DNA of 64,000 nt, from the NCBI RefSeq assembly GCF_017894365.1, contig NZ_CP059467.1:806001-870000 (forward strand), written 5' to 3'. The DNA is from Aromatoleum bremense (GTDB taxonomy: Bacteria > Pseudomonadota > Gammaproteobacteria > Burkholderiales > Rhodocyclaceae). Numbering within the stretch: the stretch's first letter is position 1; each line of letters starts with the position of its first letter. Below, in pieces: positions 40,074-49,198 of this stretch. The translations under genes and the position numbers were made by a program. The notes beneath the pieces are model-generated. The model was not told where the DNA came from and did not search any database. It worked only from the letters and a program-made list of their open reading frames with translations.

Positions 40074-40285
40074 GATCGACCTGCCGCAGCGGGCGCGAAG
40101 CTGAATGGGCTGTACATACCCATTATTGTCGACTCGCCCCCCAGATGCGACGGCGCCGCAACAATCGATTACCGCCCGCGTGCAGGCGCTGCTCGATGCT
40201 CCTTGTCGTCGCATTGCGGATGAGACCGGCGCGATACCCCCCGCTCCGCCGAAGCGGGCGCCGCGAACATGCCCCTCCCCGCGGG

Positions 40286-40891
40286 TCAGGCGCTCGCGAG
40301 CGCCGTCGGGCGACCGAAGAAGAAGCCTTGGTAGAGATCGAAGCCGAGCGCGAGGCACCGCCGCGCCCGCTCGAGCGTATCGACCTTCTCGGCGAGCAGT
40401 CGCGGCGGGTAGAGCCTCAGTCGCTGAACCAGCAGTTCCAGCGCGCGCGGGTCGAGCTGCAACACGTCGATCTTGACGATGTCCACGAGCGCGAGGAGCG
40501 GCTCGTAAGCGGGCGCAATCGCACAAAAATCATCGAGCGCAAGCCGGTAACCCAAGTGCTTCAGTTCGGCGCAGCGATGCACGACGGCGTCGTCGACCTC
40601 GATCGTCTCGAGCAACTCGAGGACGACCCCTTGCTTGGGCAGGCGCTCGAAGTCGCGGCTCAACAAGGTTTCGGTGTCGAGGTTGACGAAGCCGCTACAG
40701 CCTCCGACGACGCTGCGCAGGCCGAGCTGCCCGAAAACACGCGCGATCACCTGGGCGGTTGCCCGCGCCCCGTCGCCGATCCTCGCTTCGCCGGAGCCGT
40801 CGTCGCGAAACAGCAGCTCGTACGCGACCACAGTGCGTTGCCGATCCAGAATCGGCTGGCGTGCGACGAACACCTCGTTATCGTTGCCCAT
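40286..40891 (-). CDS. EAL-like domain protein lacking the HDOD half
   Basis: The product has 201 aa from the ATG at 40891 with GGAGG 5 nt upstream. It matches the N-terminal half of YuxH/CdgJ-type proteins (VFVARQPILDRQRTVVAYELLFRD) whose second half is an HDOD domain. Here the frame stops straight after FYQGFFFGRP-like sequence with no HDOD. The catalytic EAL motif is changed (YELLFRD), so it probably has no phosphodiesterase activity. The 146 bp downstream show no HDOD remnant. It is either a shortened gene or a natural EAL-only adaptor. Confidence 0.78.
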   Translation of the reverse strand: MGNDNEVFVARQPILDRQRTVVAYELLFRDDGSGEARIGDGARATAQVIARVFGQLGLRSVVGGCSGFVNLDTETLLSRDFERLPKQGVVLELLETIEVDDAVVHRCAELKHLGYRLALDDFCAIAPAYEPLLALVDIVKIDVLQLDPRALELLVQRLRLYPPRLLAEKVDTLERARRCLALGFDLYQGFFFGRPTALASA

Positions 40892-41357
40892 GATAGCCTC
40901 CGTCGGGGTCGCGGAACGTTCCGTCCGCTCAACCTTCAATATGCAATTTCCGGGCCGAGCTCTTGGATCGATCGGAGGCCGCGAGGTGCGTGAAAACGAT
41001 GCCGGTGCGCCCGCTCATGCGGGAAAACCGGGTCATCTGACCCGATCGCTCCCATTTCGGGGACGTCGACACCACGGTCGAGCGGCTCGCCGCGGCTTTC
41101 GGCGACACGGCGCCGTCCCAAAGCCGGTATGGCACGCCGCCCTGCCTGCAGTACGCAGGATCCGCCTGCAGGACCTGCCCTGGCGGCCGTTCCAGCCGTC
41201 TGGATGGCTTACAACGAGAATCCCGCCGCTGTCGGAATATTTGACACCTGCCCCGCATCGGTCGCCGCCCACGGCGAGCATCAGGCGCCGCCATACAGTC
41301 TGCGCGACTCGCCCCTGCGCACGCGCCCGCTCCTGCAGCGGCGCTGCGACGATCCGC
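40892..41357. other. Gap without a convincing gene between EAL gene and aldehyde dehydrogenase
   Basis: About 466 bp hold only overlapping short frames with Arg/Ser-rich shadow composition. It should include the promoter of the EAL-like gene near 40892-41050. A partly symmetrical motif (TGTCGGAATATTTGACA) lies at 41234-41250. I see no transposase or RNA signature. Confidence 0.5.
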
Positions 41358-42788
41358 TCAGCGCGCGGGCCGCAGCTGGATCGCCTTGTACTCGAGGAAT
41401 TCCTCGAGCCCGTACACGCCGTTCTCGCGCCCGAGTCCCGACTGGCGGTAGCCGCCGAACGGCGCGAGCGGGTTCCACGGCGCGCCATTGACATCGACCT
41501 GGCCGGTGCGGATGCGGCGTGCGACCGCGAGCGCATGTTCGTCGGTGCCGGCCCACACGCTGCCGGCGAGCCCGTAGATCGAATCGTTCGCGATGCGAAC
41601 CGCGTCCTCGTCGCCGTCGTGCGGCAGGATCACGAGCACCGGGCCGAAGATCTCCTCCTGCGCGACGCTCGCCTTCGGGTCCTCGACGACGAGCACCGTC
41701 GGCGCGACGAAGAAGCCGTCCCCGCCGAGCGCCGCGTCGACGCCACCACACGCGAGCCGCGCACCTTCGTCGAGGCCGCGGCGGATGTAGTCGACGACGC
41801 GGTCGCGCTGCGCCTGCGACACCAGGGGGCCCAGGCGGCTGCCTTCGGCGAGCGCCGGGCCGACCTTGAACGACGACGCGGTGGCCGCGGCGAGCGTCGC
41901 CGCCTCGGCGAGCTTCGCGCGCGGCACGAGCAGGCGCGTATGCGCCGAGCAGGTTTGCCCGGAATTCAGCAGGCAGTTCGACACAGTGCCCTTGACTGCC
42001 GCGGCGAGATCCGCGTCGTCGAGCACGATCGCCGCCGACTTGCCGCCGAGTTCGAGCGCGACCTTTTTCACCGTCGCCGCGGCAAGCTCGGCGACCCGTC
42101 GCCCGGCGCGCGTCGACCCGGTGAAGGACACCATGTCGACGCGCGGGTCCGATGCGAGCACTTCGCCGACGACCGGGCCGTAACCGGTGATGAGGTTGAA
42201 GACGCCGGCCGGTAGCCCCGCTGCCTCGATGATCTCGGCGAGAATGAACGCGTTGATCGGCGCGACTTCGGACGGCTTGAGCACGACCGTGCAGCCCGCG
42301 GCGAGCGCCGGCGCGACTTTCAGCGTGATCTGGTTGAGCGGGAAGTTCCACGGCGTGATCGCGCCGACCACGCCGACCGGCTCGCGCACGACGAGCGAAT
42401 TGCCGACGCGCGCTTCCCATTCGAACTCGCGCGCGAGCTTCGCGTAATGCTGCCAGCTCGCGAGCGGCCCGCCGACCTGGATGCGCGAGGCCATTTTCAG
42501 CGGCATGCCGACTTCGTGCGCGATCGCCAGCGCGAGCTCGTCGCTGCGCGCCTGGAAGCCCGTGGCGATGCGCTCGAGGTATTGCGCGCGTTCCGCCGGG
42601 GACGTGCGCGACCACGAGTCGAACGCGCCGCGCGCCGCGGCGATCGCGGCTTCGGCGTCCGCCGGCACGCCTTCGGGAATACGGGCGTAGACCGACGCGT
42701 CGCTCGGGTCGATGACGTCGATGAAGCCGCGGCCTTGTGCAGCGACCCAGCGGCCATCGATGAAAAACTTGTCGCGTAAGAGAGTCAT
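41358..42788 (-). CDS. Aldehyde dehydrogenase family protein
   Basis: The product has 476 aa, an NAD(P)-dependent ALDH. Features are PWNFPLNQITLKVAPALAAG (cofactor site), FTGSTRAGRRV, the catalytic base Glu in KVALELGGKS and the nucleophile Cys in NSGQTCSAHTRL. EEIFGPVL and the C-terminal PFGGYRQSGLGRE are also present. The substrate is not deducible. It is not obviously co-transcribed with nnrS, 70 bp upstream on the same strand, but could be. Confidence 0.92.
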   Translation of the reverse strand: MTLLRDKFFIDGRWVAAQGRGFIDVIDPSDASVYARIPEGVPADAEAAIAAARGAFDSWSRTSPAERAQYLERIATGFQARSDELALAIAHEVGMPLKMASRIQVGGPLASWQHYAKLAREFEWEARVGNSLVVREPVGVVGAITPWNFPLNQITLKVAPALAAGCTVVLKPSEVAPINAFILAEIIEAAGLPAGVFNLITGYGPVVGEVLASDPRVDMVSFTGSTRAGRRVAELAAATVKKVALELGGKSAAIVLDDADLAAAVKGTVSNCLLNSGQTCSAHTRLLVPRAKLAEAATLAAATASSFKVGPALAEGSRLGPLVSQAQRDRVVDYIRRGLDEGARLACGGVDAALGGDGFFVAPTVLVVEDPKASVAQEEIFGPVLVILPHDGDEDAVRIANDSIYGLAGSVWAGTDEHALAVARRIRTGQVDVNGAPWNPLAPFGGYRQSGLGRENGVYGLEEFLEYKAIQLRPAR

Positions 42789-42858
42789 GGAGCTGCCCTC
42801 GGCTGGAAGGAAAACCCGTCGACTATAACGAACCGGTAACGTTGCACGCCGGCACCGC

Positions 42859-44019
42859 TCAGTGTTCCTTGCCGTCGATCCGCGCCTGCAGCAGGAAAGG
42901 CGTGTAGCGCCACGCGAGAAGGCCGAAGCAGGCCGCCCAGCACAGCGCGGACAGGTCGATCCACAGCACGTAGCGACCGGGGTCGAGCTGCGTCAGCACG
43001 ATGCGCAGCACGAAGCCCGCGAGCATGATCCACAGCGCGAACCTGTCGGCCGGCTCGAACACCACCTTGCGTCCGGTGTGGCCTTTCGAGATACGCACCA
43101 GCATCGCCGGGACGACCAGCCCCATCGTGCCGAAAGTGAACACGTGCAGCGCCAGCGCCCCGGTCCAGGCCGGCGGGGCCCAGGTGTCGAGTGCGGCGAG
43201 CAGCAGCTGCGCAATGATCGCGAGATAGCCGAGATACATGACCGCGAGGTCGAGCCGGCGCAGCCCGAGTTGCGGCTTCCAGAACACGAAGCGGATCGCC
43301 AGGAGCAGCGCCAGCACGCACGAGATCGTCGCCGCCAGCGACGGCGGCATCAGGCCGGCGAGCGCGAGCGACACCGCGAGCAGCTTGATTGCGGTGTCGA
43401 GCAGCGGATGGCGCAACAGCTCGACCTGGAAGATGCCTTTCATGAACTGCGTCAGCGTGCGCTCCATCATCACGAGGAACGCGACGCGGAACAGCCCGAG
43501 CGCCATCAGCCAGCCGGCGCGGAAGTGTTCCGGACTCAGGATCAGGTACTTCGCGAGCAGGAAAGCGGGCAGGATCAGCAGGAAGAAGTAGTTGTCGCGA
43601 AAGCTGTCCGTCGCGCGGTGGCGGACGAGCGTCCACATCAGCATCGCGACGATCGCGGCGAGGAACGCGACATTGGACAGCGCGAACAGCGCGGGCGGCC
43701 AGCCTGCGCCGAAGAGCATGCCGATCCGCTCGAACAGCCACAACGCCACCAGCAGCATCAGCGCCGGCCCGTGATGGCCGCGGATCTGGACCCAGTTCTT
43801 CGACGCCGTGAGCAGAAAGCCGCCGATGACCGCCCAGCCGAAGCCGAAGAACATCTCGTGCGCGTGCCATTGCACGCCGGAAAAGCGCTGCGACGGCAGC
43901 GCCGCATGATCGGCGAAGATCGCCGCCCATGCCAGCGGAAACACGATGCCGGACAGGCAGGCGAGGATGAAGAAAGGTCGGAAGCCGACCAGCCATACGG
44001 GGTGTGTGGAGAATTTCAT
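42859..44019 (-). CDS. nnrS: NnrS family membrane protein
   Basis: The product has 386 aa with about 12 membrane helices. The family hallmarks RPFFILACLSGIVFPLAW, WHAHEMFFGFGWAVIGGFLLTA and FTFGTMGLVVPAMLVRISKGHTGR supply conserved histidines for heme and copper. NnrS proteins protect against nitric oxide stress and are common in denitrifiers. No nir or nor genes are in the window. It is the upstream neighbour of the aldehyde dehydrogenase gene. Confidence 0.93.
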   Translation of the reverse strand: MKFSTHPVWLVGFRPFFILACLSGIVFPLAWAAIFADHAALPSQRFSGVQWHAHEMFFGFGWAVIGGFLLTASKNWVQIRGHHGPALMLLVALWLFERIGMLFGAGWPPALFALSNVAFLAAIVAMLMWTLVRHRATDSFRDNYFFLLILPAFLLAKYLILSPEHFRAGWLMALGLFRVAFLVMMERTLTQFMKGIFQVELLRHPLLDTAIKLLAVSLALAGLMPPSLAATISCVLALLLAIRFVFWKPQLGLRRLDLAVMYLGYLAIIAQLLLAALDTWAPPAWTGALALHVFTFGTMGLVVPAMLVRISKGHTGRKVVFEPADRFALWIMLAGFVLRIVLTQLDPGRYVLWIDLSALCWAACFGLLAWRYTPFLLQARIDGKEH

Positions 44020-44183
44020 GCTCAGCGTCTGGTTGCGTGGCGCTTGTGCGGACAGGAATGGACGGAAACTGTGAAACCGCGCGGATCATAACCCGTGATC
44101 GCGAACCGGCGCGCGGGGGAATAGACTTTATCGCCGGCGCGCCGCCGCCCGCAGCCGGACTGAAACGACAAGGAGAAATCCGA

Positions 44184-44969
44184 ATGCCCAGATTTGCCGC
44201 GAACCTGACGATGCTGTTCAACGAACTCGATTTCCTCGAGCGCTTCGACGCGGCCGCGCAGGCCGGCTTCAGGGGCGTCGAGTTCCAGTTCCCGTATGCG
44301 CTGCCGAAGGAGGCGATCGCCGAGCGGCTCGACCGCGCCGGTCTCGTGCAGGTACTGCACAACCTGCCCGCGGGCGACTGGGAGCACGGCGAGCGCGGCA
44401 TCGCGTGCCACCCCGACCGCATCGGCGAGTTCCAGGACGGTGTGGGGTGCGCGATCGAGTACGCGCAGGCGCTCGGCTGCACGCAGCTCAACTGCCTCGC
44501 CGGGATCGCGCCGCCGGGGGTCGATCCGGACACGCTGCGCGAGACTTTCGTCGCCAACCTGCGCTTCGCCGCGGGCAAGCTCGGCGAGGCCGGCATCCGC
44601 CTGCTGATCGAGCCGATCAACACCTGGGACATCCCGGGCTTCTATCTGAACCGCACCGCGCAGGCGGCCGCCCTCATCGACGCGGTCGGCTCGGACAACC
44701 TCTTCATCCAGTACGACATCTACCACGCACAGCGCATGGAAGGCGAACTCGGCAACACGATCGCGCGCCACCTGCCGAAGATCGCGCACATGCAGCTCGC
44801 GGATACCCCCGGACGCAACGAGCCCGGCACCGGGGAGATCAACTTCGCCTGGCTGTTCGCCCACATCGACCGCCTCGGCTACGACGGCTGGATCGGTTGC
44901 GAGTACCGCCCCGCCGCGGGCACCATGGACGGACTCGGCTGGATCGACGCGCTGGCGCGGGCGCGCTGA
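44184..44969 (+). CDS. hyi: Hydroxypyruvate isomerase
   Basis: The product has 261 aa from the ATG at 44184 with AAGGAG 8 nt before it. A TIM-barrel (xylose-isomerase-like) enzyme that interconverts hydroxypyruvate and tartronate semialdehyde. Characteristic MPRFAANLTMLFNELDFLERF, LLIEPINTWDIPGFYL, QYDIYHAQRMEGEL and HMQLADTPGRNEPGTGEIN are present. It starts a module with glycerate kinase and GlcG. Glyoxylate carboligase and tartronate semialdehyde reductase are not in the window. Confidence 0.93.
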   Translation: MPRFAANLTMLFNELDFLERFDAAAQAGFRGVEFQFPYALPKEAIAERLDRAGLVQVLHNLPAGDWEHGERGIACHPDRIGEFQDGVGCAIEYAQALGCTQLNCLAGIAPPGVDPDTLRETFVANLRFAAGKLGEAGIRLLIEPINTWDIPGFYLNRTAQAAALIDAVGSDNLFIQYDIYHAQRMEGELGNTIARHLPKIAHMQLADTPGRNEPGTGEINFAWLFAHIDRLGYDGWIGCEYRPAAGTMDGLGWIDALARAR

Positions 44970-45021
44970 ACGCCTGAGACCGATGAGGGCGACAACCAGC
45001 TTTACGCGCAAGGAAGCCGCG

Positions 45022-46284
45022 ATGCCCCGCACTGCGCGCGAAGTCCTGCGAAACATGTTCGCCGCCGCTGTCGCTGCCGCCCAGCCCGAGCGCTGCGTCC
45101 CGCCCCACCTGCCGGCGCCGCCGCAGGGGCGCACGATCGTCATCGGCGCCGGCAAGGCGTCGGCGGCGATGGCGCAGGCGCTCGAGCGCCACTGGCCGGG
45201 CGAGCTGTCGGGGCTCGTCGTCACGGCTTACGGCCATGCGGTACCGTGCGAACGCATCGAGATCGTCGAAGCCGCGCACCCGGTGCCCGACGGCGCGGGG
45301 CTCGCCGCCGCCCGGCGCATGCTCGAACTCGTGCACGGCCTCGACGCGGACGACCTCGTGATCTGCCTGATCTCGGGCGGCGGCTCGGCGCTGCTGCCGC
45401 TGCCGGCGCACGGCCTCAGCCTCGACGACAAGCAGGCGGTCAGCCGCGCACTGCTCAGGTCCGGCGCGACGATCGCAGAGATGAACTGCGTGCGCCGCCA
45501 CCTTTCGGCGATCAAGGGCGGACGGCTCGCGGCCGCCTGCCATCCCGCGCGCATCGTCAATCTGCTGATTTCGGACGTCCCGGGCGACGATCCGGCGGAC
45601 ATCGCCTCGGGTCCGACGGTCGGCGATGCGACGACCTGCGCCGACGCGCTCGGGATCGCGCGCCGCTACCGCATCGAGCTGCCGGGTGCGGCACGCGAGC
45701 TGCTCGAAAGCGGCGCGGGCGAGACGGTCAAGCCGGGCGACGCGCGGCTCGAGCGCGTCTCGACGACGCTCGTCGCGACGCCGCAGATCGCGCTGCAGGC
45801 CGCGGCAAGCATCGCCCTGGGCGCCGGCTACACGCCCGTGCTGCTCGGCGACAGCATCGAAGGCGAAGCGCGCGACGTCGGCAAGGTCATGGCGGGCATC
45901 GCGCGGCAGGTGCGCCGCCACGGCCAGCCGGTCGCGCCGCCGTGCGTGCTGCTGTCGGGCGGCGAGACGACGGTGACGGTACGCGGCAACGGTCGCGGCG
46001 GACGCAATGTCGAATTCCTGCTGGCGCTCGCGCTCGCGCTCGATGGCGAACCCGGCGTACATGCGCTCGCCGGCGACACGGACGGCGTCGACGGGCAGGA
46101 GGAGATCGCTGGCGCGTTCGTCTCGCCAGACACGCTGGCGCGCGCCCGGTCGCTCGACATCGCGCCGCGCGACCGGCTCGACGACAATGACGCTCACGGC
46201 TTCTTCGAGGCGCTCGGCGACGCGCTCGTGACCGGCCCGACGCTGACCAACGTCAACGATTTCCGCGCAATCCTGGTGCTCTGA
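45022..46284 (+). CDS. ttuD: Glycerate 2-kinase / hydroxypyruvate reductase (MOFRL family)
   Basis: The product has 420 aa from the ATG at 45022, with AAGGAAG upstream. N-terminal GckA domain with IVIGAGKASAAMAQAL and ISGGGSALLPLPA; C-terminal MOFRL domain with LLSGGETTVTVRGNGRGGRN, AGDTDGVDG and LTGPT/NVNDFRA-type ending. The family was named TtuD (hydroxypyruvate reductase) but many members phosphorylate glycerate to 2-phosphoglycerate. Context with hyi suits the glycerate pathway from glyoxylate. Confidence 0.9.
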   Translation: MPRTAREVLRNMFAAAVAAAQPERCVPPHLPAPPQGRTIVIGAGKASAAMAQALERHWPGELSGLVVTAYGHAVPCERIEIVEAAHPVPDGAGLAAARRMLELVHGLDADDLVICLISGGGSALLPLPAHGLSLDDKQAVSRALLRSGATIAEMNCVRRHLSAIKGGRLAAACHPARIVNLLISDVPGDDPADIASGPTVGDATTCADALGIARRYRIELPGAARELLESGAGETVKPGDARLERVSTTLVATPQIALQAAASIALGAGYTPVLLGDSIEGEARDVGKVMAGIARQVRRHGQPVAPPCVLLSGGETTVTVRGNGRGGRNVEFLLALALALDGEPGVHALAGDTDGVDGQEEIAGAFVSPDTLARARSLDIAPRDRLDDNDAHGFFEALGDALVTGPTLTNVNDFRAILVL

Positions 46285-46313
46285 CCCGGGCACCCGAAAC
46301 GAAGGAGATGGCA

Positions 46314-46724
46314 ATGAAGGATATCAAGGCACTGACGCTCGACGACGTCAAACGCATCGCCGCGGCAGCCGAAGCCGAGGCCGTCGCGAACGGCTGGGCG
46401 GTGAGCATCGCGGTGTGCGACGCCGGCGGCCACCCGCTGTGGCTGCAGCGCATGGACGGCGCGCCGCTGATGAGCGCCGTCGTCGCCCCTGAAAAAGCCC
46501 GCACCTGCGTGATGACCGGCAAGCCGAGCAAGGTTTTCGAAGACATGGTCAACAGCGGCCGCTACGCCGCACTGGCGATGCCGGTCGTGCCGCTCGAAGG
46601 CGGCGAGCCGATCGTCATCGACGCCAACGTGATCGGCGCGGTCGGCGTGTCCGGCGTCAAGGCCGGCGAGGACGCGCAGGTCGCCCGCGCCGGCGTCGAA
46701 GCCCTGACCGGAGCCGCGGCATGA
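46314..46724 (+). CDS. glcG: GlcG/HbpS-type heme-binding-fold protein
   Basis: The product has 136 aa from the ATG at 46314, six bases after GAAGGAG; an earlier ATG at 46308 abuts the ribosome site. A GlcG (DUF336) domain with AVSIAVCDAGGHPLWLQRMD, EKARTCVMTGKPSK and IGAVGVSGVKAGEDAQVARAG. GlcG accompanies glycolate and glycerate genes but its function is not firmly known. Third gene of the hyi module, 29 bp after the kinase. Confidence 0.9.
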   Translation: MKDIKALTLDDVKRIAAAAEAEAVANGWAVSIAVCDAGGHPLWLQRMDGAPLMSAVVAPEKARTCVMTGKPSKVFEDMVNSGRYAALAMPVVPLEGGEPIVIDANVIGAVGVSGVKAGEDAQVARAGVEALTGAAA

Positions 46725-46815
46725 GACGCCATCGCCAGTCGCGCATGGCTTCGCGCGCCCGGACGACACCGCCGGCGCATCCGCGCCCGACCGCACCCCG
46801 ACCGCGCGCGCTGCT

Positions 46816-47595
46816 TCATGCGGCTTCTTCCGCGAACGCGGCGGTCTCCGTCCGGATCTGCGGGCTCGCCCAGCGCACGATTTCCATGCGCCCGTCGGCA
46901 TGCTCGACGATCGCGCTGCAACTATCGACCCAGTCGCCGCAGTTCATGTAGCGCACCCCTTCGATCTCATGGTCCGCGGCCCAGTGAATGTGGCCGCAGA
47001 TCACTCCGTCGAGCCCCTTCTTGCGCGTCGCATGCGCGATCGCCGATTCGAAGTCGAATATGAAATTCACCGCCCGCTTGACCTTCTGCTTGGCGTAGCC
47101 GGCAAGCGACCAGTAACCGGGAATGTGCAGCACGCGGCGCAGCCACGACAGCCAGTGGTTGATCCGCACGAGCGCGTTGTAGCCGACGTCGCCGAGCACC
47201 GCGAGCCAGCGATGGTGCCGCGTGACCTGATCGTATTCGTCGCCGTGGACGAGCCAGTAGCGGCGCCCGTCGGCGGCTTCATGCACCCATTCGCTTTCGA
47301 CCCGGATGTCGCCGAAGGCCGTGCCGATGTGCTGGCGCAGCGCTTCGTCGTGGTTGCCGGGAATGAACAGCACGCGGCAGCCGTGGCGCGCGCGGCGCAG
47401 CACTTTCTGCACCACCGTGTTCTGCGCGGCCGACCACTGGATGCTGCGACTCATCGCCCAGAAATCGACGATGTCGCCGACCAGATACAGATGCTCCGAC
47501 GGGTATTCGCGCAGGAACTCCAACAGACGCTCGGCCTGGCACGCGCGGGTGCCGAGGTGGACGTCGGAGATGAACACCGAGCGCACCGCAGGCAT
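46816..47595 (-). CDS. LpxH-like metallophosphoesterase
   Basis: The product has 259 aa. Calcineurin-type motifs: FISDVHLGTR, LVGDIVDFW, FIPGNHDE, LVHGDEYD and VICGHIHWA. The spacing and the FWAMSRSIQWS segment match UDP-2,3-diacylglucosamine diphosphatase-like proteins. As it is paired with a glycosyltransferase gene 2 bp upstream rather than lipid A genes, a role in a glycolipid pathway is as likely as lipid A. Substrate unknown. Confidence 0.88.
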   Translation of the reverse strand: MPAVRSVFISDVHLGTRACQAERLLEFLREYPSEHLYLVGDIVDFWAMSRSIQWSAAQNTVVQKVLRRARHGCRVLFIPGNHDEALRQHIGTAFGDIRVESEWVHEAADGRRYWLVHGDEYDQVTRHHRWLAVLGDVGYNALVRINHWLSWLRRVLHIPGYWSLAGYAKQKVKRAVNFIFDFESAIAHATRKKGLDGVICGHIHWAADHEIEGVRYMNCGDWVDSCSAIVEHADGRMEIVRWASPQIRTETAAFAEEAA

Positions 47596-47597
47596 CG

Positions 47598-48827
47598 CTA
47601 CCGCACCGGGGCTGCGGACGGCGGCAGCTCGCGGCCGCCGGCGCGTGCATGGTCGACGACCTGCCGCAGCGCATCCGCAAAGCGGTCATGGATGCGCTCC
47701 CAGTCAAGCGATGCGCTGCGAACGCGCGCATTCGCGGCGAGCCGCATGCGCAGCGCGTCATCGCGCGCAGCCCGCGCCGATTGCGCGACGAATCCCGCGG
47801 CGTCGCCCGGTCGGGCGAGCAGGCCGTCCCGCCCGTCGCCGATGACCTCGGACGCGGCGGCGCAGTCGTATGCGACCACGCACAGACCGCTCGCCATCGC
47901 TTCGAGCGTCACGTTGCCGTAGGTCTCCGACAGGCTCGGAAAGAGGAACAGGTCGGCCGATGCGTAATGCGCCGCCAGATCGTCGCCGAGCCGTATTCCG
48001 GCGAAATGATGTTCGGGATGGTTTTCCTGCAATGCCCGGCGCGACGGTCCGTCGCCGACGATGACGAGCCGCGCATCCGGTCGGCCGCGACGGATCGCCT
48101 CGAAGGCTTCGAGCACGAGCGGCAGGTTCTTCTCCGGCGCGAGCCGCCCGACGCTGATGACCGCCAGCCCGCCATCGCCGACACGCCACGAGCGGCGCAG
48201 CGCGGCGTCGCGCCGGGCGGGATGAAAGCGCTGTGTATCGACTCCGCGTGCTATGACATCCAGGTTGCGATAGCCGCGCTCCGCCAGATCTCGCGCCATG
48301 GCGCGCGTCGGCACGAAGGTGACTGCGGTGCGGTTGTGCAGCCGCTTGAGGTACGCGGACAGCGGCTGCTTCATCCAGCCCACGCCGTAGTGTTCGGCGT
48401 AATGATCGAAGTTGGTGTGGAAATCCGATGTCGTCGGGATGCCGAGCTTGGCCGCGGCCGATACCGCCGACCAGCCGAGCGGTCCTTCGGTGGCGACATG
48501 CACGACGTCGGGCCGCTGGCGGAACCACATTCCGGCAAGCCGTGCTTTGGCCGGCAGCCCGAAGCGCAGTCCCTCGTAGCTCGGAATCGCCATGCCGCGC
48601 GCGAGCACTTGCTCAAGTCCGGGGCTATCGGCGGCATGCTCCGCCACGGCCTGGCGCGGCCGCACGAGCTGGACGTGGTGGCCGCGCGCGATCAGGCCTT
48701 CGACGATCCTGCCGAGCGTCATCGCCACGCCATTGACCTCGGGCGACCAGGTTTCGGTCACCAGCGCCACGCGCAGGCTCGACGGCCGCTGGCCGCATTC
48801 TTCGGTCACGAAATCGATGGCTTTCAT
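47598..48827 (-). CDS. Family GT4 glycosyltransferase
   Basis: The product has 409 aa. Two Rossmann domains: N-terminal VALVTETWSPEVNGVAMTLG and DFHTNFDHYAEHYGVGWM; C-terminal ISVGRLAPEKNLPLVLEAF and the EX7E region FPSLSETYGNVTLEAMASG. Closest in style to alpha-mannosyl- and sulfoquinovosyl-transferase-type GT4 enzymes (MgtA/SqdX group) that act on lipids. Two bases separate it from the downstream phosphoesterase gene, so they form one operon, probably for glycolipid synthesis. Confidence 0.9.
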   Translation of the reverse strand: MKAIDFVTEECGQRPSSLRVALVTETWSPEVNGVAMTLGRIVEGLIARGHHVQLVRPRQAVAEHAADSPGLEQVLARGMAIPSYEGLRFGLPAKARLAGMWFRQRPDVVHVATEGPLGWSAVSAAAKLGIPTTSDFHTNFDHYAEHYGVGWMKQPLSAYLKRLHNRTAVTFVPTRAMARDLAERGYRNLDVIARGVDTQRFHPARRDAALRRSWRVGDGGLAVISVGRLAPEKNLPLVLEAFEAIRRGRPDARLVIVGDGPSRRALQENHPEHHFAGIRLGDDLAAHYASADLFLFPSLSETYGNVTLEAMASGLCVVAYDCAAASEVIGDGRDGLLARPGDAAGFVAQSARAARDDALRMRLAANARVRSASLDWERIHDRFADALRQVVDHARAGGRELPPSAAPVR

Positions 48828-48937
48828 GAGCCCGAAGGCTAGGCGGGGCGGGCGAAAAATCCGTGACGATCGAATGAAGCTTGTGTTACACCGCTAGCGA
48901 TACGACCGACCCGTTCCCGTCACCCGGAGATCTGCCG

Positions 48938-49198
48938 ATGAAAATCTTCACCCGCCTGCTCTGCGCTGCCGCGCTCGGCCTCGTCGCGGCCGCCTGCAGC
49001 AAGGTCACCGTCGAAAACTACGACAAGATCAAGGTCGGGATGACGTACGAGGAGGTCAAGCAGCTGCTCGGCGCACCGAACCAGTGCAGCGACGTGATGA
49101 CGGTGAAAAGCTGCACGTGGGGCGACGAGAAGCGGCATGTGCAGGTGAGCTTCGTCGCCGACCAGGTGGTGCTGTTCAACTCCGAGAACCTGCGCTAG
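48938..49198 (+). CDS. Small SmpA/OmlA-fold lipoprotein (DUF3862-like)
   Basis: The product has 86 aa. The signal peptide ends in a lipobox (LVAAAC), making a lipoprotein of about 67 mature residues. It has YDKIKVGMTYEEVKQLLGAP, the repeat seen in SmpA/BamE and beta-lactamase-inhibitor folds. Function unknown, probably periplasmic-face of a membrane. The start at 48938 follows CCGGAGA. Its 3' end overlaps the convergent EamA transporter gene by 23 bp. Confidence 0.82.
   Translation: MKIFTRLLCAAALGLVAAACSKVTVENYDKIKVGMTYEEVKQLLGAPNQCSDVMTVKSCTWGDEKRHVQVSFVADQVVLFNSENLR

Noticed and set aside
40929..41294. A minus-strand frame of about 120 codons between the EAL gene and the aldehyde dehydrogenase gene
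   Set aside because: Ser/Arg-rich shadow composition, no ribosome site and no recognisable domain.
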